From positions 1 to 64,000 of the forward strand of contig DATMES010000017.1 of NCBI GenBank assembly GCA_035556555.1: a stretch of DNA of 64,000 nucleotides, read 5' to 3'. Below, one piece after another: positions 7,443-15,293 of this stretch. The notes under the pieces were generated by a model. The model made no database searches and was not told where the DNA came from. It saw only the letters and a list, made by a program, of their open reading frames with translations. The first letter of the stretch is position 1. Every line of letters starts with the position of its first letter. Origin of the DNA: Frankiaceae bacterium. Lineage in GTDB: Bacteria > Actinomycetota > Actinomycetes > BP-191. A program made the translations under genes and the position numbers.

Positions 7443-10160
7443 GTGCTGCACGGCCGCGAGGCGGAACGTGCCCGTCTGTCCGCTCTCGTCCAGGAAGCGG
7501 GGCAAGGAACGGCGGGTGCGCTGGTCGTGTACGGCGAGGCCGGGGCGGGGAAGTCCGCGCTGCTGGCCGACGCCGTTGCCCACGCGCGCGGCGTCCGGGT
7601 GCTGGCGACACAGGGACTGGAGTCCGAGGCGCCGCTGGCCTTCGCCGCTCTCCACCGCCTGCTACGCCCGGTGCTCGGCTCGATCGAGACGCTGCCGGCA
7701 CCGCAGGCGCGGGCGCTGCGGGTCGCGTTCGGCGACGAGGAGGGGCCGCGTGTCGACCCGTTCCTCGTCGCGCTGGCGACGCTGGGGCTGCTCACCGACG
7801 CCGCCGAGGACGTCCCCGTGCTGTGCGTCGTCGACGACGCGCACTGGCTCGACACGGCGTCGGCCGACGCGTTGCTGTTCGCGGCGCGCCGGGTGCACGC
7901 GGACCGGATCGCGCTGCTGTTCGCGGCGCGGCGGGACGACCCGGGCCGGTTCGCGGCCGAGGGGATCCCCTCGCTGGAGCTCGGCGGCCTCGACGCGGCC
8001 GCCGCCAGGACGCTGATCGCCGAGACCTCGGGCGGCTCGGTCGGCGACGACGTGGCCGACCGGCTCACGGAAGGGACGGGCGGCAACCCCCTCGCGCTCG
8101 TGGAGCTGCCGGGGACGCTGACGCCGGAGCAGCTCGCGGGGACGGCGCCGTTGCCGCCGACGCTGCACCTGACCGCGCACGTCGAGCAGGTGTTCCTCGA
8201 CCGCTGCCGGCGCCTGCCCGCTCCCGTCCAGACGTTCGTGCTGGTCGCCGCCGCGGACGACTCGGGACAGGTCGCGACGGTACGGCGGGCGGCCGGGCTG
8301 CTCGGCATCCCGGACGACGCGCTGCGGGCGGCCGAGGAGGCGGGGCTGCTCGAGGTCGACGGCGGTACGGTCCGCGTCCGCCATCCCCTCGTCCGGACGG
8401 CGGTCTACCAGGGGGCGACGTCGGACGAGCGCCGTGCTGCCCACGCGGCGCTCGCGCGATCCCTCGACGATGCGGGCGACGCCGACCGGCGGGCGTGGCA
8501 CCTCGCCGGTGCCGTGGACGGCCCCGACGAGGACGTGGCAGTGGCCCTGGAGCGCGCCGCTGTGCGCGCCGAGCGCGGTGGCGGGTTCGCCGCTGCGGCG
8601 GCGGCGTACGAGCGTGCGACCGAGCTCACGCCGAGCGCGGCGGGCAGGGGACCGCGGGCGTTCGCCGCGGCCAGGGCCGCGTGGGCGGGCGGCGAGCTGG
8701 CGCGCGCGCGGGCGATGGCCGAGCAGGCGCGCGAGAGCTCGGACGACCCGCGCCTGCTCGCCGACGTCGACCGGCTCGCCGGGCGCATCGAGGTGAGCGT
8801 CGGATCCGCGGCCCGCGCCGAACGGATGTTCAGCCGCGCCGCGCGCGCCGTCGCCGGCCACGACCTCAACCGGGCTCTCGAGCTGGCCGTCGCCGCCCAG
8901 ATGCTGCGCACGTACGACACCGAGGCCGCGGCGGGCGCCACGGCCGAGCCGCTGCCCGCGCACCTGACGGCGCCGGACGACGACGACGACCCGCGGACCC
9001 GTTGCCTCAAGAGCCTGCTCGCCGCGACGGCCGCGGCCGAGGCGGGCATCGCGGCCGAGTCGTTGCGCGCGGCGGTCGACGCGAGCGAGCAGGTCCACGA
9101 CCCGGACGTCCTCGGCAACGTCGGCAACGCGTCATTGCTCCTCGGCAGCGATGAGGGGCTGCGCCGCTGCTACGTGCGCGTGCTGGCGGACGCGCGGGAC
9201 CGTGGCGCCGCCATGGCGATCCTCTACACGCTGCCGCGGCTCGGGTACGCCCATCTGCTCGGCGGCGAGTGGACGCGGCTGCGCGAGGCCGCGAACGAGG
9301 CGCTCGACCTCAGCGCGAGCACCGGCCAGCGGCCGCTGGTCGCCATGCCGCTCGCGTGGCTCACGCTGCTGGCGTCGTTGCAAGGGCTGCCCGAGCACGA
9401 CGACCTACGCGCGCGGCTGGACGCCGCGACGGACCAGCACCTCGGCGTCCTCACCGACCCGGTGCACGACCTGTCCTTGTGGGCAGCCGGCATCCGGGCC
9501 GGTCACGACGGGGACGCGGACGGCGCGGTGCACCACCTGAGCGGCCTGCGCCTGACGGCGACGACGCGCATCGCCACCCTCGACCGGGTCGACGCGGCCG
9601 TGCACGCCGGCGACCTCGACCTCGCGCGGAGCTGGGTCGGTGAGGCGGTGGACTTCGCGGAGCGGACGGGGTGGCCGTGGGCGCTCGGCGCGGCACGATA
9701 CGGCGAGGCCGCCCTCGCCGACCCGGGCGACGCGCCGAAGCTGTACGAGAGCGCGCTCCAGCACTATCAGGACGCGGACCGGCCGTACGACCTCGCCCGC
9801 GCGCACCTGGCGTACGGCGAGCACCTCCGCCGCGCGCAGCGCCGCGTCGACGCCCGCCCGCACCTGCGCCGCGCGCTCAGCCACTTCGACGACCTGCGCG
9901 CGGAGCCGGCCAGGGCGCGCGCGGCGCAGGAGCTGCGCGCCTCGGGCGAGACGGCACGGAAGCGCGACCCGTCGACGGCGTTCACGCTCACCCCCATGGA
10001 GATGCAGGTCGCGCAGCTCGTCGCCCAGGGCCTGTCCAACAAGGCGGTAGCCGCGCAGTGCTGGATCTCCCCGCGCACCGTGGCGTTCCACCTGCGCAAC
10101 TGCTTCGCGAAGACCGGGGTGACCACACGCGGCGAGCTCGCGCGGCTGCAGCTCGGCTAG
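7443..10160 (+). CDS. Large ATP-binding LuxR-family (LAL-type) transcriptional regulator
   Basis: About 905 residues. The N-terminal P-loop ATPase has Walker A GEAGAGKS (near residues 31-38) and a Walker B-like VLCVVDDAH near residue 126. A long helical, TPR-like middle follows. The last 60 residues form a LuxR/GerE helix-turn-helix (LTPMEMQVAQLVAQG, then SNKAVAAQ and SPRTVAFHL). This is the LAL architecture of MalT-like activators. The frame is open from 7245, but that would overlap the divergent promoter, so GTG 7443, at the start of the HGREAE segment, is preferred; no strong ribosome site helps. It is flanked by the genes carrying the 26-bp elements and is their likely regulator. Confidence 0.85.
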   Translation: MLHGREAERARLSALVQEAGQGTAGALVVYGEAGAGKSALLADAVAHARGVRVLATQGLESEAPLAFAALHRLLRPVLGSIETLPAPQARALRVAFGDEEGPRVDPFLVALATLGLLTDAAEDVPVLCVVDDAHWLDTASADALLFAARRVHADRIALLFAARRDDPGRFAAEGIPSLELGGLDAAAARTLIAETSGGSVGDDVADRLTEGTGGNPLALVELPGTLTPEQLAGTAPLPPTLHLTAHVEQVFLDRCRRLPAPVQTFVLVAAADDSGQVATVRRAAGLLGIPDDALRAAEEAGLLEVDGGTVRVRHPLVRTAVYQGATSDERRAAHAALARSLDDAGDADRRAWHLAGAVDGPDEDVAVALERAAVRAERGGGFAAAAAAYERATELTPSAAGRGPRAFAAARAAWAGGELARARAMAEQARESSDDPRLLADVDRLAGRIEVSVGSAARAERMFSRAARAVAGHDLNRALELAVAAQMLRTYDTEAAAGATAEPLPAHLTAPDDDDDPRTRCLKSLLAATAAAEAGIAAESLRAAVDASEQVHDPDVLGNVGNASLLLGSDEGLRRCYVRVLADARDRGAAMAILYTLPRLGYAHLLGGEWTRLREAANEALDLSASTGQRPLVAMPLAWLTLLASLQGLPEHDDLRARLDAATDQHLGVLTDPVHDLSLWAAGIRAGHDGDADGAVHHLSGLRLTATTRIATLDRVDAAVHAGDLDLARSWVGEAVDFAERTGWPWALGAARYGEAALADPGDAPKLYESALQHYQDADRPYDLARAHLAYGEHLRRAQRRVDARPHLRRALSHFDDLRAEPARARAAQELRASGETARKRDPSTAFTLTPMEMQVAQLVAQGLSNKAVAAQCWISPRTVAFHLRNCFAKTGVTTRGELARLQLG

Positions 10161-10162
10161 CG

Positions 10163-10188
10163 GCAACCCGGCACTTTGACCGGGGCGA
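10163..10188 (+). promoter_or_regulatory. 26-bp conserved upstream element, copy B
   Basis: This site reads GCAACCCGGCA then CTTTGACCGGGGCGA. It matches copy A (108-133) at 19 of 26 positions, including the whole ACCGGGGCGA end. It lies between the LuxR-type regulator stop and the DJ-1 gene, 55 bp upstream of that start. A shared CACAGTG about 24-25 bp further downstream in copies A and B may mark promoter or start-site sequence. Confidence 0.55.
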
Positions 10189-10243
10189 CCTCCGGCCGGC
10201 GCGCGCACAGTGGCGTCCCACCACCACGTACGAGGAGCCGACC

Positions 10244-10849
10244 ATGACCACGCCATCGCCGACCCGCCACATCGGGATCCTGCTGTTCGACGACGTCGAG
10301 GAGCTCGACGCCGTCGGACCGTGGGAGGTGCTGTCCTACTGGACCCGGCACTACCCGGAGGACGGCTGGTCCGTGAGCTGCCTGTCGGCCGACGGCGGCG
10401 GCGTCCGGTGCGCGAAGGGGATGCTCATCGGGGCGGACCACTCGATCGCCGGCGCGCCCCCGCTCGACGTGCTGCTGCACCCGGGCGGTCAGGGCACGCG
10501 CCGCCTCCTCAAGGACCCCGCACACCTGGACTGGATCCGCGCGCAGCGCGACACCGTCCCGTTGCTGACGAGCGTGTGCTCGGGCAGCCTCGTGTACGCC
10601 GCCGCCGGGCTGCTCAGGGACCGTCCGGCCACGACGCACTGGGCCGCCGCCGGCGAGCTGCACGACCTCGACGCGTCCATCAGGTTCCGGCCCGAGGCGC
10701 GCTTCGTCGACGACGGCAACGTCATCACCAGCGCAGGCGTGAGCGCCGGGATCGACATGGCCCTGCACCTGGTCGCGCGGCTCTCCTCGTTGCAGCGCGC
10801 CCGGGAGGTCCGCCGGGCGATCCAGTACGACCCCCAGCCGCCGGTGTGA
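10244..10849 (+). CDS. DJ-1/PfpI family protein (copy 2)
   Basis: This protein has 201 residues, the same length as copy 1 at 4944-5549, and high identity throughout, including FDDVEELDAVGP and the nucleophile SVCSGS with Cys112. The duplicates flank the MFS and LuxR genes, so they probably arose by local duplication. ATG 10244 follows GAGGAG. It has its own conserved upstream element, whereas copy 1 seems to depend on the copper ATPase promoter. The activity (isonitrile hydratase-like, deglycase-like or other) cannot be read from the sequence. Confidence 0.85.
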   Translation: MTTPSPTRHIGILLFDDVEELDAVGPWEVLSYWTRHYPEDGWSVSCLSADGGGVRCAKGMLIGADHSIAGAPPLDVLLHPGGQGTRRLLKDPAHLDWIRAQRDTVPLLTSVCSGSLVYAAAGLLRDRPATTHWAAAGELHDLDASIRFRPEARFVDDGNVITSAGVSAGIDMALHLVARLSSLQRAREVRRAIQYDPQPPV

Positions 10850-10892
10850 GCGGCATGGCACACGCCGCCCGACCCTTCGACAGAGGAGCCCT

Positions 10893-11380
10893 CATGAGTA
10901 CCGACACCACCCCTCGCGCGTCAGGTCGCGGGTTCGCGTCGGACGTTCCGCGCGGTCGTGCAGGACCGGTACGGCTCGGCGGACGCGTGGGTGGTCACCC
11001 ACGTCGACCGTCCTGAGATCGGCCCCCGCGAGGTCCTGGTCGCCGTCCGCGCGGCCGGCGTCGACCGGGGCACATGGCACATGCTCACCGGGCGCCCGTA
11101 CCTGTTGCGGGTCGTCGGGTTCGGCCTGCGCAGGCCGAAGAACCGCATCGCCGGCCTCGACGTCGCGGGCGTCGTCGTCGAGGTCGGCGCGGAGGTGACG
11201 CGCTTCGCGGCCGGCGACGAGGTCTACGGCATCTGCCGAGGTGCTTATGCCGAGCTCGCCGTCGCCCGCGAGGACAAGCGCGCGCGCAAGCCCGCCGGCT
11301 GCACGTTCGAGGAGGCCGCCGTGCTGTCCGTCTCCGGGCTCGCCGCCCTGCAGGCGTTGCGCGACGCCGGCCGGGTCCAG
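10893..11380 (+). pseudogene. Decayed zinc-type alcohol dehydrogenase/quinone oxidoreductase
   Basis: ATG 10893 has a strong ribosome site (GAGGAG) but its frame loses homology after about 20 codons. The next frame, from about 10940, then reads VVQDRYGSADAW, GLDVAGVVVEVG and VSGLAALQALRDAGRV, which is the N-terminal GroES-like half of medium-chain dehydrogenases. Homology stops abruptly near 11380, just where the NAD(P)-binding GASGGVG motif should follow. One frameshift and loss of the whole cofactor domain make a functional enzyme very unlikely. It follows the DJ-1 gene by 43 bp, so the intact gene was probably in that operon. Confidence 0.7.
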
Positions 11381-11424
11381 TGCACGCGGTCGCCCGGCGC
11401 CGCCGCGGCCCGCTCGCGCCGCCG

Positions 11425-11707
11425 CGGCTCGTACGGCTCGGCGCCGTCGAGATCCGCCTTGCCGCCGACACCGTTACCGTCGGCTCCCGTGAGCGGAGCG
11501 GCGGCCACGGTGCTCGCGGCGCTGCGCCAACGGCCGGGCGGCGTCACCGCCGGAAAGGGGCTCGTGGAGAGCGTCGGGTTGCGTCACGGCACGCCCGCCG
11601 CAGCCGGCGTGCTGGAGCACGTCTCCTCGCTCGACACGTTGCTGCGCGCGGCGGTCGCCTCCGCCGTCGAACGCGTGGGCACCGGCGCGTTCCGCCTCGC
11701 GACGTGA
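11425..11707 (+). pseudogene. Remnant of a winged-helix DNA-binding domain
   Basis: From 11425 one frame reads LGAVEIRLAADTVTVG, and after a frame change near 11490 the next reads TVLAALRQRPGG and ends VERVGTGAFRLAT. Together these match the layout of OmpR/Trans_reg_C-type winged helices (LGDLEIRL, then VLxALxxRPG, ending VETVxGxGYRLA), as found in response regulators and in some uroporphyrinogen-III synthase fusions. The frameshift and the missing N-terminal domain indicate decay. It directly abuts the truncated dehydrogenase, suggesting a deletion that joined two gene fragments. Confidence 0.45.
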
Positions 11708-11772
11708 GCGAGCGCGGCGTAGCGCTTCAGGGTCCTCGACTCGGCGAGCGGAATCGCGAGCGCTCGACGGCC

Positions 11773-11808
11773 GGGACGTTCGGACGCGCTGAGCGGGACC
11801 AACAGCAC
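11773..11808. promoter_or_regulatory. Pair of DosR-like boxes upstream of universal stress gene
   Basis: GGGACGTTCGGACG (11773) and GGGACCAACAGCAC (11795) start 22 bp apart, the second ending 50 bp before ATG 11859. Both keep the GGGAC half of the DosR consensus; the other halves are imperfect. Universal stress genes are classic DosR targets in mycobacteria. Confidence 0.45.
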
Positions 11809-11858
11809 TGCCTCGTACCGCGTGCTCGCGCGACGGTGGGCTCCGAGAGGAGTGCGCC

Positions 11859-12677
11859 ATGTACGTCGTCGGTGTGGACGGTTCGCGACAGTCGCAGGCA
11901 GCGCTGCGGTGGGCGGTGGACGCCGCGGCGGCACGAGCGGACGAGGTCGTCGCGGTACGAGTCTGGTCCGGTTTGGCCCCGCGCCTGCGCGCCTCGCGCG
12001 AAGGCCGGGCTCGCGCTGAAGGCGAGGAGGCGGCGCTGGCCGAGTCCGTACGCCCCGCGGTCGCCGCGCACCCTGGCATGCGGCCGCTGCGTACGGAGCT
12101 CAGGGAGGGAGACGCCGCGACGGAGCTGTTCCGCGTCGCCGGCGACTCCGGCGTGATCGTGGTGGGGCGGAGCGGGTTCAGCGGCCGCGAGGCGACCGTC
12201 ATGGGCTCGGTCGTGCGGCAGTGCGTCTCGCGTGCGCAACGTCCCGTCGTCGTCGTACCTGACGGCGATCCCGCGCCGCCGCGCGGACGTGTCGCGGTCG
12301 GTGTCGCGGACGAGAGCCACGCGCTCCGCGCCGTCGAGTGGGCCGCCGCCGAGGCCGCGGCTCGCGACGCGACCCTCGTGGCGGTGCACGCCTATGCGCC
12401 GTCGCTGGTGGCGGACGCCGCGCTCGAGCAGCTCTACGAGTGGGAGCTCACGCACCGGGTCGTCGACAAGGCGCTGGCCGCGGCCGGTGTCGCCGTGGAC
12501 GTCGAGTACGCCGTCCACGAGGAGGACACCGTCCGCGCACTGCTCGACGCCGCCACCGGTGCGGACCTGCTGGTCGTCGGCGCGCGGACGCACGGCGTCC
12601 TGGCGAACGTCGTCGCGACCACCGCCATCCGCTGCGCGGAACGGTCACCCGTGCCCGTCGCGGTCGTCCCGGCCTGA
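11859..12677 (+). CDS. Universal stress protein, tandem two-domain
   Basis: This 272-residue protein has two UspA folds. The first begins VVGVDGSRQSQAALRWA and ends in the ATP-binding pattern G-x2-G-x9-G-S (GRSGFSG to MGS, near residues 104-118). The second has a degenerate version of that motif, with HGV in place of the usual loop, so perhaps only one domain binds ATP. Mycobacterial homologues of this layout are DosR-induced and linked to growth arrest. GAGAGGAG precedes ATG 11859. The AI-2E family gene follows after 2 bp, so they form an operon. Confidence 0.9.
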   Translation: MYVVGVDGSRQSQAALRWAVDAAAARADEVVAVRVWSGLAPRLRASREGRARAEGEEAALAESVRPAVAAHPGMRPLRTELREGDAATELFRVAGDSGVIVVGRSGFSGREATVMGSVVRQCVSRAQRPVVVVPDGDPAPPRGRVAVGVADESHALRAVEWAAAEAAARDATLVAVHAYAPSLVADAALEQLYEWELTHRVVDKALAAAGVAVDVEYAVHEEDTVRALLDAATGADLLVVGARTHGVLANVVATTAIRCAERSPVPVAVVPA

Positions 12678-12679
12678 CG

Positions 12680-13783
12680 ATGGACGGCCGCCGCGACGCG
12701 CGGGTCCACCCGATCGTCGAGGTGGGCGCGGCGTACGCATGGCGGCTGCTCGTCATCGCGGCCGCGGGGGCCGGCCTGCTCTGGCTCGTCGCGCGGCTGC
12801 GGTTCGTGGTGATGGCGCTCGCGGTGGCGGTGTTCGTCATGCAGGTCCTCGGCCCCGTGGTGCGCCGGCTCCGCGGACGCGGGCTGCGGCCCGGCCTGGC
12901 CTCCGGCCTGGCGGTGGCGTCGTTCGTCGTCCTCGTCGCCGCCGTGGTCGCGCTCGCCGGGATGGCGGTGACCGACGGCGTGAGCGACCTCGGTACGACG
13001 CTGACGAAGGCCGTCGACGACATCGAGGCGTGGCTGGTGGAGGACAGCCCGTTCACGGTGTCGCGGGCAGATGCGGAGGAGTTCCGGCGGGGCGTCGGCG
13101 ACGCGGTCAGGGAGACGTTCGTCTCGTCGAGCGACGGTGTCGTCTCGGCGGCGATCGTCGCGGCGGAAGGCGCGGTCGCGGTGCTCGTCGGGCTGGTCGT
13201 GGCGTTCTTCGGGCTCAAGGACGGGGACCGGTTCGTCGCGCGCGTGCGCACGCTCGTCCCCGAGGCGCACCGCCCGCTGGCCGGCCGGCTCGGCGCGCGC
13301 ACCTGGCGCACGATCGGCGGCTACCTGCGCGGCGCGGCGACCCTCGGCGTGATCGAAGGGACGATCGCCGCCGTCACGATGACGGCCGTCGGCGCGGAGC
13401 TCGGCATGGTGGTGGGGGTGCTGACGTTCGTCGCGGCGTTCGTGCCGTTCGTCGGAGCGGTCGTGGCGGGCGTCGTCGCGGTGCTCGTCACGCTGGCCGA
13501 TGCCGGGACGACGGCGGCGGTCGTCGTCGCGGTCGTGATGTTCGTCGTGCAGCAGATCGACAACGAGCTGCTGGCGCCGCTGGTGTACGGGCGGATGCTC
13601 TCGCTGCACCCCGTCGTGGTCCTGCTGGCCGTGGCCGCGGGAGGGGCGCTGTTCGGCCTGGCGGGGACGTTCGTGGCGGTGCCGCTGACGGCGGTCGGTG
13701 CCGACGTCGTCCGCGAGCTGAACGGCTCCGGGGTCAGTGGTGCTCCGCGTGGTCGGCCGCGGGGACGGGCTCTGCGCCGCTGA
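12680..13783 (+). CDS. AI-2E/PerM family membrane transporter
   Basis: This 367-residue protein begins at ATG 12680, 2 bp after the stress protein stop. Hydrophobic segments lie at both ends with a longer soluble-looking loop in the middle (about residues 95-150), as in the AI-2E transporter (PerM/YdiK) family. The late TFVAAFVPFVGAVVAG and QQIDNELLAPLVYGR segments are the most conserved parts of that family. Members export small solutes or act as Na+/H+ antiporters; the substrate here is unknown. The 3-prime end overlaps the convergent frameshifted membrane ORF by about 50 bp. Confidence 0.82.
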   Translation: MDGRRDARVHPIVEVGAAYAWRLLVIAAAGAGLLWLVARLRFVVMALAVAVFVMQVLGPVVRRLRGRGLRPGLASGLAVASFVVLVAAVVALAGMAVTDGVSDLGTTLTKAVDDIEAWLVEDSPFTVSRADAEEFRRGVGDAVRETFVSSSDGVVSAAIVAAEGAVAVLVGLVVAFFGLKDGDRFVARVRTLVPEAHRPLAGRLGARTWRTIGGYLRGAATLGVIEGTIAAVTMTAVGAELGMVVGVLTFVAAFVPFVGAVVAGVVAVLVTLADAGTTAAVVVAVVMFVVQQIDNELLAPLVYGRMLSLHPVVVLLAVAAGGALFGLAGTFVAVPLTAVGADVVRELNGSGVSGAPRGRPRGRALRR

Positions 13784-14066
13784 TCGCCGGACCGACGACG
13801 AACGCCGACAGCGAGAACATGAGCGCGAGCCCGCCCAGCGCCGGCGCGGGCGCCCGCCCGCCGCCGAAGCGCCGACGGAGCCGGAGCGGCATCGGCACGG
13901 AGGCGACCAGCCGACACCGCCGAACAGCGCGGTGCCGCCGGCGCCGGCGAGGAGCGCCGTACCGGCAAGGAGCCCGACGTGGTGCAGGACGGTGCGGGGC
14001 GAGCCAGACGACCTCGCCGACGAGCCCGGTCACGCCCTGCCAGACCCGGCCGCGGGTCGCGCGCAC
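13734..14066 (-). pseudogene. Small membrane protein with apparent compensating frameshifts
   Basis: The 110-residue frame has a sensible start (VWQGVTGLVGEVVWLAPH) and a sensible end (LALMFSLSAFVVGPAISG then an Ala/His tail), but residues about 26-50 are Arg/Pro-rich and unlike a protein. In the neighbouring frame the same bases read HHVGLLAGTALLAGAGG, a good transmembrane helix. Two small indels that restore frame, or two sequencing errors, would explain it. If corrected it would be a roughly 110-residue, two- or three-helix protein, last gene of the PAP2/flippase operon. Resequencing decides between decay and error. Confidence 0.45.
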
Positions 14067-14085
14067 GGGACCGTCGCGGCGTCCG

Positions 14086-14211
14086 TCATCGGTGTGCCCG
14101 GCGGTCGTGGAGCACCGCCCAGACGACGAGCCCGGCCAGGCCGCCCCAGAAGAAGACCATCATCACGGCCATCGCGATCCAGCCGCCCCACCCACCGTTG
14201 TGGTAGCCCAT
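14086..14211 (-). CDS. 41-residue single-pass membrane protein
   Basis: The start codon overlaps the stop of the flippase-like gene as ATGA (14209-14213), a hallmark of coupled translation. The product is Gly/Trp-rich at the N-terminus (GYHNGGWGGW), then one transmembrane helix, then a basic end (HDRRAHR). Such small actinobacterial membrane proteins are common and poorly characterised. Its place in the operon suggests it accompanies the two large membrane proteins upstream. No function is assigned. Confidence 0.7.
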   Translation of the reverse strand: MGYHNGGWGGWIAMAVMMVFFWGGLAGLVVWAVLHDRRAHR

Positions 14212-15293
14212 CACGGGAGCTCGCCTCCTCCGCGGTCGTACGGGACCGTCGCCCTGCCCTCCACCGTCCCGCGGGGTGCCGGGGCGGGACAGGGCGCATG
14301 GACCCGCGGCGCCCGGGCCTTCCTTCCCGTCCGCGTCGCGAGCCAGCAGGCGAGGCCGACGGGGATCGGCAGCAGGTACGACGCCGCGCGGAACAGCAGG
14401 ACGGCCGCCACGGCCGGTGCTCCGGGGGCGCCCGCGGCGCTGAGCGCGGCGGCGTAGCCCGCCTCGGCGATGCCGACGCCGCCCGGGGTGACCGGCACCG
14501 AGAGGCCGAGGCGCACGGCGGCGAACACGGCGAACGCGACGGACGGCGCGACGTCGACGCCTGTCGCGGCGAGGCAGCCGAGGAACAGCGCGTACAGCGC
14601 GAGGTGGCTCGCGACCGCGGTGCCGAGCACGAGCCAGCCGCGCGACCCGGACAGGGCGGCGGCGTCGCGGCGCAGCAGCGCGAGCCGCCGCGCGGCCCAC
14701 CGGCCGGCCGAGTCGGCGTCGCGGCGCCTGACCCGCGCGACCACCCGCGCGGCGCCGCGGACGAGGAGCGGGCGCGTCACGACGAGCCAGACCGCGAGCG
14801 CGACGACGACGGTCGCGGCGGCGCCGATGCGCGCCGCGCGCCAGGCCCAGGACGGCGCGTCGCCGACGACCCCGAGCCACACTGCGGCGAGCAGCGGCAT
14901 CGCGAGCCGGACCGCGGTGTTCGCCAGTCCTGTGGACGTGATCGACAGCGCGATCGCCGTACGGTCCAAGCGGTAGCGGTCGTACATCGCGTACGTCACC
15001 GCGATGCCGACGCCCGCGCCGGCGGGGACGGTGTTGGCGACGGCGGTGCTGGTCTGCGTGACGACGACGGCGGGCCCGAACCGCAGGCCCGGCAGTGACG
15101 CCATGGACAGCCACGGGTACGTCGCGAGGTTGAGCAGCGCGAGCGCGGTGAGCGAGGCCACCCACGCGGGGGACAGCGACCTGACCACGCCCCACACCTC
15201 GCCGAGGTCCGCGATGCGCGGCAGGAAGCCGGCGAACGCCGCGACGACCACTGCGCCGGTGGCGACCGACGCCAGCAGCCGGCGCCGGGTCAT
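14211..15293 (-). CDS. UPF0104/lysylphosphatidylglycerol synthase-type transmembrane (flippase-like) protein
   Basis: This 360-residue protein has about eight hydrophobic helices and the family signature TVPAGAGVGIAVTYA, later PVTPGGVGIAEAGY. These mark the membrane domain of lysylphosphatidylglycerol synthases and AglD-like proteins, which flip lipids. No synthase (GNAT-like) domain is attached, so a pure lipid-translocation role is inferred. Its start overlaps the stop of the 776-residue PAP2-kinase-flippase fusion (ATGA at 15290-15293), and its stop overlaps the 41-residue gene, so the three are translationally coupled. A second copy of this domain forms the end of the fusion protein. Confidence 0.8.
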   Translation of the reverse strand: MTRRRLLASVATGAVVVAAFAGFLPRIADLGEVWGVVRSLSPAWVASLTALALLNLATYPWLSMASLPGLRFGPAVVVTQTSTAVANTVPAGAGVGIAVTYAMYDRYRLDRTAIALSITSTGLANTAVRLAMPLLAAVWLGVVGDAPSWAWRAARIGAAATVVVALAVWLVVTRPLLVRGAARVVARVRRRDADSAGRWAARRLALLRRDAAALSGSRGWLVLGTAVASHLALYALFLGCLAATGVDVAPSVAFAVFAAVRLGLSVPVTPGGVGIAEAGYAAALSAAGAPGAPAVAAVLLFRAASYLLPIPVGLACWLATRTGRKARAPRVHAPCPAPAPRGTVEGRATVPYDRGGGELP

